Origin: Ignelater luminosus
Taxonomy: Eukaryota > Arthropoda > Insecta > Coleoptera > Elateridae
Length of the DNA: 64,000 nt
NCBI GenBank assembly: GCA_011009095.1
Contig: VTPC01000439.1
Location: 135,279 to 199,278 of the forward strand
Reading direction: 5' to 3'
The notes beneath the pieces were generated by a model, which saw only the letters and a program-made list of their open reading frames with translations, made no database searches and had not been told where the DNA came from. Shown here piece by piece: positions 26,771-38,900 of this stretch (the stretch's first letter is position 1; every line of letters starts with the position of its first letter). The position numbers were made by a program, and so were the translations under genes.

Positions 26771-26996
26771 GGCTCGACCCGACTCGATTAACAGGTAACT
26801 ATTATGAATGATCAAGGTTCGTATTTCAGACTTCTGCTTGCTTGAAAAGTTGCAAAGAAGCTTAATCAGTTCTCTCTTCCCAAACAATGCCAAATAAATG
26901 AAAACGATCGCAGCTCAAATTAAAACAGAGATATCAGGGCAATTAGGATGAAAATTTCTCGTTGGAGGATCGAAATGCAGTACACCTACACGTATT

Positions 26997-27203
26997 ATCG
27001 CGGCAAAAAAAAAACGGGGAACCACATTACATTAAAATTACCCTTTGTAAATCTGTCTTTCAGTTCAAGTAAAACTATTATCTAAGTAAGTACCTTATTA
27101 ATTGAACTGATAAATCCACCTTAAAGCCTGATGCAAAAGAGAGAAACTTTGTTAGAATCGACGTATCGTCAGACAAGTGTGCCCCGGTTTTTCTTGCCGC
27201 GAT
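26997..27203 (+). mobile_element. Short non-autonomous inverted-repeat element (MITE-like), 207 bp
   Basis: The ends ATCGCGGCAAAAAAAAAACG (26997 onward, then GGG) and CCCCGGTTTTTCTTGCCGCG (27182 onward, then AT at 27203) are imperfect reverse complements of about 22 bp. The interior is non-coding. The right 120 bp recurs at 372-489, so this is a repeated family. No clear target-site duplication is seen and no superfamily can be assigned. Confidence 0.65.
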
Positions 27204-29285
27204 GGTACAGTGTGTTACTATTCGGTTACACATTTCTATTACAATGCCATCAAAAATTGGAAGAAAGATGCAATAAGGGTTGCGGATGTGTTCTTTCCTT
27301 TTACTACCAGAGAAATAATTTGCATTAAAAGTAGTATGTTTTCAGACTTTCACGCCACAAGCAGACGATTCAAAAATGCTTTTGAATGTGGGCAGAGCAT
27401 CCAGCTATTCAAAGACTTATTTATGGGATATAAGTGTCTGTGAAAATAGTAATTGTACTAATTAAGAACAACAAATCTATTATTAAAGTGGAAATTTTGA
27501 ATTAAATGTTACTTTCTTACAAATAAACAAATGTCTTGATAAGCTAGTAAGTAAAACTAATACATAAATAAATTTGTCCATTGTATTAAACTTGAGGTGT
27601 TGTCATCTCATTGTCAGTATTTTATTAAAGTTCTTTATTATAAGCGACTTTCTGTTCAATTCTTGCTCTTTTGTAATATTAATACGTGAGTACTGTAAAT
27701 ACTGTCAAGCTTCAAGACTATCTAGAAACCTTCTTGGCTCTATTTCAAATCAAGCGAAATTGTCTTGTGATGAAGAAAACATGGCTTATCTTGATGTAGG
27801 TGATCAACAATAATTGTTCCAAGTTTGATTCTGCCACTAGAAGTTAAGCGTCAACGATTTGCTATGCTCAGGCTGACTTACATATACTGTTCAAAGTTCA
27901 ATTTTTTTACTTTAATCGAGTTCCGAGTAGAGCACTCAAGTTGTTTTGAACCTCCGCGTGATGCTTTCAGTTATGGTTTAGGATACAAAATATTTCTAAG
28001 GCGAGTAAGATCATTCTTCATTGAATTGCTTTAAAACGAAACCCAAAGAGAGAATATTCTCCAAGAAAATCTGATTGGTTCTTCTATGGTGAATTTTTTC
28101 TGGCGCTACTTTGCCACAGGCATAGTAATACCACTTAAAGTTCTCATAATAGCTGAAGATATCTCTGTGACTTATTTTTTGAATTTTAGTAGTAGACAAA
28201 ACAATATCTAATACTGAATTTTCTTTGGTAAATTCACAGTGTATGATTACAAAATCATGGCTTTGGTTTAATATTCGCAACATCATGTCTAACTGTATTT
28301 GAAAGGTATCAGGTGACAAAAGAGAAGAATAAATTTTAAATTTCTGTATTCACGTGTAGATAGTTCAATTAATTTTTGATATCTTCATTTATGCATACTT
28401 TTCCTATAATTCGCGATAGAAATTTTAGCTTTTTAAGAATGTTGGTAGCCTTTTCTCGGATTATTAGGTGACTAATGTGACATTACACTCGATGCTAATA
28501 AATCAATCTAAAGGCTAAATTTAGATACTTAAAAAGTTAAAATCTTAATTAAGAAACAAGATAACCGCTTAAATATGAAGCTTTCAGAAGCGCTTCAAGC
28601 ATCGTCTCCAAAACCTTATGCCACCATAACCTGTTCTTTATCGGTAGCTGAACTGAATTTTGCAATTTGGTCAATTCGGATTTGACTCCTGCTTGATGAT
28701 ATTTTATATTAGAACACACCGTGTATAAAAAAATTTCTCCGAAACCAAAATGTAAATTATTAAAAAAATATTCATTCAACGCTTTTTATGATACTTAATC
28801 AAGCGACCTAAAAGAATGAGATCATAAGAAATTTGTCTCTTTTACTTAAAGTATACAACACGTACATATATTAGAATCCTCTTTTTTCTTATATTTATTC
28901 AAATCAAACACACGTGTGCGTCCTCCTTTAATCCGGTTTCTAATTATGATCAAATTGTGAACATAGACAAATGTAAATTCTGTATAAGGTGACATTAAGA
29001 TGAAATTTAAAAATTACACCGTGCGAAAGATCAAACCGTATATTATATTTTCGAAATGTTCCGGTTAATTAATAAGAACTTGTAAAAAATTAGCGTCGTT
29101 AATTGATAGTTACCATACGAATGGTTAGTAAACGCTAATAAATATAATCTATTGAAGGAATCGAATCTCATTAATTTATTAATTAATAGAGAATTTATTT
29201 TGTTTATTAAAATTTAAATGAAACACTGCACTTGACGTAAAAATCAAATCAATGTGAAAACCAACAACAAATCGTTTTCTTTCAG
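27204..29285. other. Sequence between repeats and abrupt, no gene recognised
   Basis: Open frames here (such as 27177-27443 and 28011-28319) contain no domain I recognise. They may be relics of unidentified repeats. The part nearest abrupt (28860-29285) is AT-rich and may hold promoter or upstream intron sequence. Confidence 0.35.
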
Positions 29286-29698
29286 AAAATTAGAAGTTAA
29301 GAAGAAGACGAAGAAGGAGAATGAAGACGCGAAAAGTTTGACATTAATTCAAGCAATTTTTAAATGTACTCATCAAAGTGTTTATAATATTAAAAAAAAT
29401 AACAACAATAATAACAATAATTTAATAATAAAATTACAAGAAAATATAACGAAACTCCGTAAAATAAAATACGTCCATCGAAACACAAAAAATAAAAATT
29501 CTGTTAACAATTAACAATAAAAAGTTTTCAAGATTAATCCTGAAAGGAAAACACTAAACAAATGCGCAAAAGACACATGAGAAGAAAATCAGCGAGAACA
29601 AAGCGCATTTGACTATATTCGTAACAGTAGAGGTATCGTACAGGCATAGAATTAGCGGTGTAATCATTGGCGTAGAGATTGCCCCCTCGCTTTGCCCA
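29286..29698 (+). other. Probable 5' UTR of abrupt within the first coding exon
   Basis: A strong acceptor-like stretch, TCGTTTTCTTTCAG, ends at 29285. The segment from there to the ATG has no splice donor that I would favour. This suggests that the first coding exon begins at or after 29286 and that at least one untranslated exon lies further upstream. The stretch holds a run of AAC/AAT triplets (about 29391-29430). An open frame across 29254-29514 is low-complexity and not a credible protein. Confidence 0.4.
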
Positions 29699-29967
29699 AT
29701 GGGGGGCGAAACCTCCCCGGAGCAGCAATATTCGCTGCGATGGAATGACTTCCACGCTTCGATTTTGTCTTCATTTCGACATCTTCGAGACGAGGAAGAT
29801 TTCGTAGACGTTACTCTGGCATGTGATGGCTGTTCATTCACCGCCCACAAAGTCGTCTTGTCGGCATGCAGTCCTTATTTTAGAAGACTTCTTAAGGCTA
29901 ATCCTTGCCAACACCCCATTGTTATACTTAGAGATGTACAACAAAAAGATATGGAAAGTTTATTAAG
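29699..29967 (+). CDS. ab: abrupt coding exon 1: start and N-terminal BTB
   Basis: Encodes residues 1-89 plus two bases of codon 90. It begins MGGETSPEQQYSLRWND and continues through the BTB core (LRDEEDFVDVTLACDG, then TAHKVVLSACSPYFRRLL). The QQY-LRWN opening and the DVTLACDG / HKVVLSACSPYF blocks are hallmarks of the insect BTB-zinc-finger (TTK-type) dimerisation domain, and the LLKANPCQHPIVILRDV stretch is Abrupt-like. The start is set by homology, by a CCCAATGG context, and by an in-frame stop upstream at 29555. The donor is AAG|GTAAGT at 29968. A 563-bp tandem duplication starts about 20 bases inside the following intron. Confidence 0.97.
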
Positions 29968-32900
29968 GTAAGTAGGCCGCTTGTTTTTTTTCAATTCCGT
30001 TGCAATGTTCAAAACGACCCTTACAGAAAAATTATCGAACAAACCAAACGGTATAAAACCTATTTGTAAATTATGAACAAACTTTTTAGAAGAATGTCAG
30101 GTATAGATGATGCGACATAAGTAAATAAAGTGATGTTTCCTGTAGACAATACATATTAAAGCGTACGTAAACCGTATTCATTCTTGACGTTTCCGTAGAA
30201 TAGAATTTACGTTTGAAATACTACCATTTAACAACATAGAATCTATGGTGACTTTGTAACTTTTAAATGGAAAGGAAAAAGGTTCTTAACTAATTTTCTG
30301 CAAAGTAATTGTGCATAATACCAAATAAGTTAGCAATAAGTTTAAACTTCTGTTTAAGATTTTTACAATACAGTAGCTTGCAATGGGCTCACAACGAGTT
30401 AAAACACGGAAATGTTCATCATTGGAATTTCTAAAACGATAAAGGACATGAAATCAACTAAATAACATAGAAATTGTTTAGCTTAAAAAATTTTAAAAAT
30501 TTTCCTTGCTTTTTTAAATTCTTGCAACAGCCGTTTACGTTTATTTTAACTCCAGTGTTCCGTTACAATTGTCAAAACGACCCTTACACAGAAATTGTCG
30601 TACAAACCTATTCATAATTTATGAACAAACTTCCTTGAAGAATGTCAGGTAAGAATGAGGCGACTTAAGTAAATAAAGTGATTTTTGCTGTAGGTAATAC
30701 CGAAGACTATTAAGCCGTACGTAAACCGTATTCATTCTTGACGTTTCCGTATAATAGAATTAAGCTTGAAATACTACCATATAAGAACATAGAATCTACG
30801 GTAGTTCACCTTTTGTGACTTTTAAAGAGAAAAAAAAAGGTTCCTAACTAATTTTCTGCAAAGTAATTGTGCACAATACCAAATAAGTTAAAAATAAGTT
30901 TAAACTTGTGTTTGAAAGATTTTTGTAGCAATGATACAATAGGCTCACAACGGGTTTAGACACGAAAACACAGAAATGTTCATTATTGGGGTTTCTAAAA
31001 CGATAAAAGACATTAAATCAACTAAATGGCGTAGAAATTGTCTACCTTATCTTCGTACGGTTTTAAAGAAACTTAAGAATTTTCATTTTTTTTTAAATTC
31101 TTGCATCAGCTAGTTTGTTTTAACTCTTCAGTGTATAGGGCTCGTTACTTTTTAGGTTATATCGTACTATAAGAAAAACCTGTCTTTGTTCTGTTTATGA
31201 CTATTATTACTCATCTCACGCTTTGTAACTTGACAATTGCATATATTAATTAATGTAGGACAGTTTCTAAAATCAACTGTGAAATGGAAACAAACCTTCT
31301 GATTTCTTTGATTCCTTTTAAGAAAAACATCTTTTCTCTTTTTGTTTTAACAGCATTGGATATCTCCAAATGTCCAAATGTCTCGGCTAGGATAAATAAA
31401 ATAATTGTTCTAAATGTCTAAATCGGTCTAAATTTCCTGCTTTTTACCTGCATTTGCTAACTGTTTAGTGTGCTATGGAATACATCCGAAATCGTTTTGT
31501 TCCAAATTCTGCTTTACTCCAGTTTTGGTTTGCTTATAATCTTCTTAGTTTTCTCTAATATATTTTGATTTGTGCATCTGAAAGTTTGCCGCGTTGAGTT
31601 GATTTAATTGTGTGAATTTCTGAAAAATCCATTGTTATATTCACTTCTTTCATATTTTTTCTTGTTATACACGTTACATGTATACATTGCAGTGGTAGGC
31701 GAATTAACTTAACTACGGCAAAGCTATCCTGTTAAAATAAAACTCGACGCATTTTTGTTTGATTAAATTAAGAGTGAATTTTATCAAAATTGGGTCGTTT
31801 CTTGAAGAACGCGACTGTTTATCAGATGTGAAGACTTTCAAATGGTCGTGGTAAGATAGAAAGTCCAAGCGAGAGCGAAATCTTATTCGAGATTTGGTTT
31901 CGTTGGATTTTAGATAATATGATTATAACATTTCTTCCCAATACATGCTGTCTGTTTAAAATCTCTTTGTCTTTTTGGCAGAATTTGGAATTTTTGGATT
32001 CTAGGATTTTTTACTTTGGTATTTATTCCAACTATTTCTTTATGAAGAATTTTTGTTGATTGTTTTCTTGTTTTCTTCTTGGGAAAGCTAATAAGCGGTT
32101 GATATTTGATTTTCTAACTTTGCTGATTTTTTTGATTTCGTTCTTTCTGTCCTTTCTAAACTTTTCTTAATTTTTTTACCAGTCAAGCTTTCTTTTACTC
32201 TATTCATTTCTTTATCTTCACTTTTAATTTTCTACCATGTTCTATTTGGCATTTTTTGTCTTGAGAAGAGCTTTCTTCTTTATCACATACAGAGCGCTCA
32301 AAAATAATTTTTCAGGGTTTTGCCAACTACTCTACTAAAGGGTCACGTTTTGATCATATATTGGAAAGCTTGAAATCTTGTGACTTAATACAATTTATTT
32401 GAAGCAAACATTTCTAAAATTTGAGATTTTTTTTTAAATTTTAGGCTGTCAATTCATTGGTTGGTCGCTCACTTTAATTCCATGAAAAATATAAATCTGA
32501 AAATCATCAGAAGTAGAAATTTCGATTGCTGCTTGAACCACTGTAGTTTAGCTACTTATTGGATTTTTCTTTATTTGTCGTTTGCCGGCATTTATTTTTC
32601 ATTATTTACGGTTTGTCGTCCTTATTCAAGAGTCCTGAAGTTTCAACTTTTTCCAAGATTTCTAATTTTGGGTCCATTTTGGTCAATTCCTCGGTACGTT
32701 TTATTATATCCTAGATGATTTCGAATTTGCTTTTCTTTCTCTCCACCAGCCAGAGTTTTATAAGCGTGGCACTATGTCCAATATGGATACAATTTCGGCC
32801 ATGAGTAATTTTTTGATATTGGATGACAGAATGAGTGATTCTAAGAAGTAAGTTTCAACAGATTCAGATGTAAACAAGTTTAAACTATGCCGATGGAATC

Positions 32901-35900
32901 GAAAACCCCGAAAAACCGAAAAACTCGAATTTCGATGTTTTCGATTTTTTCTGTCGATTTCAACAGTTTTATTATCTGAGCATTTATCTCAATACCCAAT
33001 GAGGTTAAATACCGATTTTCATTGAATTCCACCGGATAATTTCAGAGAAAATGGAATTTTGGTGAATTAGAAGGGTTAAGTTTGGACTGGCCTGGACACT
33101 TTGGGCGTGGGTTGGCGCAGAGTACTATTCAACCAAAACTATTCTTATCCCTTGCTACAACTGAGTCGTTGCAGCAAGTCGGCTAGGATATATACGACAT
33201 CAAATGTGCTCAAATTGTGACAGCGACGGAAGTTAGAACTTTCCTTGCAAACTTCTGCGTGTTACGTCCTGACTGCTTCCAGTTGCTTTTTATTTGGTCA
33301 TAAATATGTTTTAACCTCTTTCTCAGGGCTGCTGCTTGTGAGATGCATCAAACGCTGTTCACACATCTCTGGTAATTACGTTTGTACCTTTGACGGTTTT
33401 CTTTTTGGTAAATGCTCATATCTTTTCTTGCGCTGCATGCTGAGCGTGATATGCAGTGGTGAAGGCGCTATCTTCCAAACCTGAGATTGATGTACGTGAC
33501 GAGATTTCGCATGAACCAGATAGGGAGTTCGCCTCTCCTATCAATCCTAGCACAGCCCCCAACAGAACCGGGTGAACTTTGTCGAGGCGAACTATCATGA
33601 AACGAGTCATCCATAATCTAAAAGTAAATAGAGTCTTTATTGGCCTAGGGCCTCGCCGCCACCTTCTCCATGGAAGCAGTTACACAAGGTGTTTATTTTA
33701 CGACAGTGGACTCCTTTCTTTGTGGCTGGTTCCACTTCATCAAAGGATTAAGATGCAAGTTCTAAGAGCGTATTTGATGTATACCTCTTAGCCGGCTTGC
33801 TGCAACGAGCCAGTTGTAGCAGTGGAAGACACTACAAGGGATAAGGATTGTTTTGGTTTAACAGTACTCTGTGCCAACCCATGCCCAAAGTGTTCAGGCT
33901 AGTCCAAACTTGACCCTTTTGATTCACAAAAATTCCATTTTCTCTGAAATTATCCGGTGGAATTCAATGAAAATCGGTATATCAGATAATAAAACTTGTT
34001 TACATCTGAATCTGATGAAACTTACCTTAAAATCGCTCATTCTATCATTCAAAATTAAAAATTACTCATGACCGAAATTGTACCCTTATTGGACATAGTG
34101 CATGGTAATCCCTGTTTCGCTACCGTCGTTTTGTTACTTTCTTCTCTTGTAGTCTTTGATTGATGATGGCTGGAGATTGACTCAATAATACCCTAAAAGA
34201 CAAACGTTCAGAAACAGCTAATCTAATCCATGATTTATTTTCTAACCTATACGTGTAAACTTTTCTATTTATTAAGTTTGAATAGGTCAGTTTTTAATGG
34301 TAGATTTATTTTTGTCGAAACTACTAAACAAAAATCCCACAAAACGTTCTTTCACAGTTATAGGCTCATTCATTGATTTAATAAGTTCCTAAAATTTTAT
34401 TAAACGTAGTAGTATATAAATCGATATTTCCACATTTAACCTACTGCAAAGTTTTAAAATAATATCATAACAGGAAGTGAATCCATTAACCTGAGAAACT
34501 TGAAATATCTCGAGAATCTAAGTAAAAAAGAGTTGGAAATTTTAAGAAGTTTAATGAAGGAAATTTTAGAAGTAATAGTAAGTATAATAAATTTTAATTA
34601 AAGCAAAAACTTCAAAATCTTTCTATTTGTTAACTTCTTTGCATTTACAAGCGTGAAAGGTTTTTTTATGATTAAATTACATTTAAAAAAAGATATACAA
34701 AGGTATTGTAAAACTCTATTCAATACATAAAAACGAAAATGTTCATTATCGCAATAAGGAAAAAGAAAAAAGAATATTCTTTACAAAAGAGGATTAATAA
34801 AATTCGACACTTTAACTGAACTAATTTTGCCCGTTCAGTTTTTAATTTTAAAATTGAACTTTGTAATTACATAACGTGGATACACAAAGGAACAAAAGTG
34901 AATCTTTCTACTAAGAAAACCAGATGTTCTTTATGTTGCAATTTTATCTTTAATTTTCAGGTCTCTCGGGAAAAAAATGTTCGTATCTAATACACTAATT
35001 GAAGTTATATCTCTTGGCATTATTCTCTTTACGCTTTTCATTCTGATTCAAAATTACATTTTTTCTTTTTTTTTTCTCCTTTTAAGAATATCAACGACGA
35101 TGTAGGTCTCTTACATAAAAGAGATCATATCAAAATTAACAGTTTTGATATTAACCGGACCAGAAATTAGTATTCCAAAATCAAATCAAGACAGGTGTCA
35201 TATTCAGAACAGAGACTAACTTGTTTATGTTTATTAATTCGAGCAAAAAAGGTTAACGTACCGTTGTGGTATTTCCTAATAAGTTCTTGTTCTACTGATA
35301 AGTTCTCAATACAAATTTATTATTATTAATCGCATTCTTTTTTTTCTCTCATCTCTTTTTTCGACAGGTTTATGTATAATGGAGAAGTACACATAGGTCA
35401 AGAACAACTAACGGATTTTTTAAAGACTGCTCAAATGTTACAAGTCAGGGGATTGGCGGATGTTCCTGCAGGATCTGCTGGACAGAGGCTGACTGCTACT
35501 GACGAAAAGATCTCACCAGTAAGTTAGAAAATTTTTTTTTTATTATGAACTTTAGTACTATTATGTACCTACGTAAAGTACGTGTCGTGTAGTATGTTTG
35601 TCCCGAATTCCATCTTTAAAAATAAATCTTTTGCTACACGCGACATGCAATAATGCTCAGTAATATATAGATTTATGCGCAATGTCGTAAATAACTGGAG
35701 CTATTTTTAATAATAAGCAACGTTGGTATTTATGAAATTGCGTTATTGTACGCGAAACGAGAAGGTAACACTTTCGACCCATATTTCATATTCGTATCGT
35801 TAAGCGCGTGAGATCTAACAGTTTAAACATAAAAATTATTTTATTATAATTTGTTTTTCTTGAATCTAAAAATGGCCCATGATAACGTCGATTTTTTGCC

Positions 35901-38900
35901 AGCAAAGATTATTCATGTTTGATAATAATTAGTTTTCCAACCGCTAAAAAACGGACATTATTATTACTAGTATTGGTGTCGAGTGAAATACCTACTAGAT
36001 ATTCTAAAACTCACCAATCTATTATTCTATATAACTATTTTGACTGGCCTAAGATCATATCATCCCACTTACATTTAAAATTGAAGTGAATTGGACGAAA
36101 AAGAGTTTACTTTCGGTACGCGCTCGTGGCTCGGTGCCAATTTCGACTACATTTGAAATTATTTCTGACTGAGAACACCTGTCAATTGAAAATAATAGCA
36201 GATTGCTTTGCCAGTAATCGTTTAATTTTATAGTAACGTACTATATGCCGAAAGGAGATTTTGCGGCTATTTATATCTTTAATGAGATTTCGTTAGTTTT
36301 TGTTTTCTTTAATCATTCATTAGATTCCATATAATAGTACGCTCGTTATTTTTAGAGATAAAGAAACGAATGATTCTTAAAATTTGCTCTTCTTCGAACT
36401 ACTTTGTAGTTGTATCTGAAACTACGTTTTAAGAATATTTTTAAATTTCTAATTTTAAAGAAATGCAAGAACTGTATAAAACCAAGTCCTTTCTTGATCT
36501 GTCCTCTACGTATGCATATGGCATTTTTCTGATAGCGGGTGTTGCTTAAATGGAATTCAAGAAAATCCAAATTCTTACAACTTGAGAAAAAGATAAATTG
36601 GCTTGACTGATTTGCGATGACTTTCATAGAATCCACCACTGGTGGGAGGTCGATCAACGAGTTCTTTTGAAATATCAAGATACTGAGATTCCTTTATCTT
36701 GAAAATAGGAAATCAAACTGATACGAGACAGAAAGCAGTCAAATGAGCAAAACATCAACGAACTTCCTTTGTTTTTGCCGAAATTTCGTATTCGGGTAAA
36801 GGAATGTCACATTCAAATGTACCAATTGGCGTTCTTTGCCTTTGGATTTTATTCAAAGAGATAGAATACCAAAAGCATGTAAATTTGTAAATGAGCAACT
36901 TGAAAGTTGAAAACATTTCTACAATCTACATAGTAAGCCAATCAAGAATGTGAACGCCAAAATCCTGTTTACTGTAGAAATACTTAATGCATCAGTAGGA
37001 AGGTCTAAAAGTTTGAGAGTCGATGCAATAATGCTTACTTACTTTGTTGCCTGATTTGGACGGTGGATGATCTGAACTGTATGCAACTGATGGCACTGTC
37101 AGTAACTAAGTGGTAGCAAAACTCTTGAATAAAACGGAGCTTAGCAATCCGTCTCCTCCCAAATTAACCTTGGTCTCTATTGTCTCTCTTTCTCTTTCTT
37201 TGGCCGTTAAGTGGAGACCGCTGCAAAATCTTCGGCTGCAGAATCTTCCGCTTTCCGATCATAAAGTGGTCAGTTGAGTACCAGCAGTGCAACGAGCAAC
37301 TGAGAAAAGAAAAATGCAAATTAAGTGGTAAGGTTTGCCTGATTTGGACGGTGGATGATCCGAACTCTATGCAACTGATGGCACTGTCAGTAACTAAGTG
37401 GTAGCAAAACTCTTGAATAAAACGAGGAGCTTAGCGATCCCCCTTTTCTCAAATAACCTTGATCTCTATTGTCTCTCTTTCTCTTTCTTTGGCCATTAAG
37501 TGGAGACCGCTGCAAAATCTTCGGCTGCAAAATCTGCCGCTTTCCGATCATAAAGTGGTCAGTTCAGTACCAGCAGTGCAACGAGCAACTGAAAAAAAGA
37601 AAATTGCAAATTAAGTGGTAAGGTTTGTCTGATTTGGATGGTGGATGATCCGAACTCGATGCAACTGATGGCACTGTCAGTAACTAAGTGGTAGCAAAAC
37701 TCTTGAATAAAACGGGGAGCTTAGCAATCCACCTTCTCTCAAATAACCTAGGTCTCTATTGTCTCTTTTTCTCTTTCTTTGGCCATTAAGTGGAGACCGC
37801 TGCAAAATCTTCGGCTGCAGAATCTTCCGTTTTCCGATCATAAAGTGGTCAGGTTGAGTACCAGCAGTGAAACGAGCAACTGAGAAAAGAAAAATGCAAA
37901 TTAAGTGGTAAGGTTTGCCTGATTTGGACGGTGGATGATCCGAACTCTATGCAACTGATGGCACTGTCAGTAACTAAGTGGTAGCAAAACTCTTGAATAA
38001 AACGAGGAGCTTAGCGATCCCCCTTTTCTCAAATAACCTTGATCTCTATTGTCTCTCTTTCTCTTTCTTTGGCCATTAAGTGGAGACCGNNNNNNNNNNN
38101 NNNNNNNNNNNNNNNNNNNNNNNNNNNNNNNNNNNNNNNNNNNNNNNNNNNNNNNNNNNNNNNNNNNNNNNNNNNNNNNNNNNNNNNNNNNNNNNNNNNN
38201 NNNNNNNNNNNNNNNNNNNNNNNNNNNNNNNNNNNNNNNNNNNNNNNNNNNNNNNNNNNNNNNNNNNNNNNNNNNNNNNNNNNNNNNNNNNNNNNNNNNN
38301 NNNNNNNNNNNNNNNNNNNNNNNNNNNNNNNNNNNNNNNNNNNNNNNNNNNNNNNNNNNNNNNNNNNNNNNNNNNNNNNNNNNNNNNNNNNNNNNNNNNN
38401 NNNNNNNNNNNNNNNNNNNNNNNNNNNNNNNNNNNNNNNNNNNNNNNNNNNNNNNNNNNNNNNNNNNNNNNNNNNNNNNNNNNNNNNNNNNNNNNNNNNN
38501 NNNNNNNNNNNNNNNNNNNNNNNNNNNNNNNNNNNNNNNNNNNNNNNNNNNNNNNNNNNNNNNNNNNNNNNNNNNNNNNNNNNNNNNNNNNNNNNNNNNN
38601 NNNNNNNNNNNNNNNNNNNNNNNNNNNNNNNNNNNNNNNNNNNNNNNNNNNNNNNNNNNNNNNNNNNNNNNNNNNNNNNNNNNNNNNNNNGTGGATGATC
38701 TGAACTCTATGCAACCGATGGCACTGTCAGTAACTAAATGGTAGCAAAACTCTTGAATAAAACGGGGAGCATAGCAATCCACCTTCTCTCAAATAACCTT
38801 GGTCTCTACTGTCTCTCTTTCTCTTTCTTTGGCCTTGAAGTGGGGACCGCTGCAAAATCATCGGCTGCAGAAGCTTCCGCTTTCCGATCATAAAGTGGTC

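Noticed and set aside
29254-29514. Small Lys/Asn-rich frame just upstream of abrupt
   Set aside because: Low-complexity AAC/AAT/AAA triplets in a probable 5' UTR; no domain and no good start context.
38039-38744. Open frames spanning the N run on both strands
   Set aside because: They are artefacts of unknown bases inside the satellite array; the real codons at either side show no protein family.
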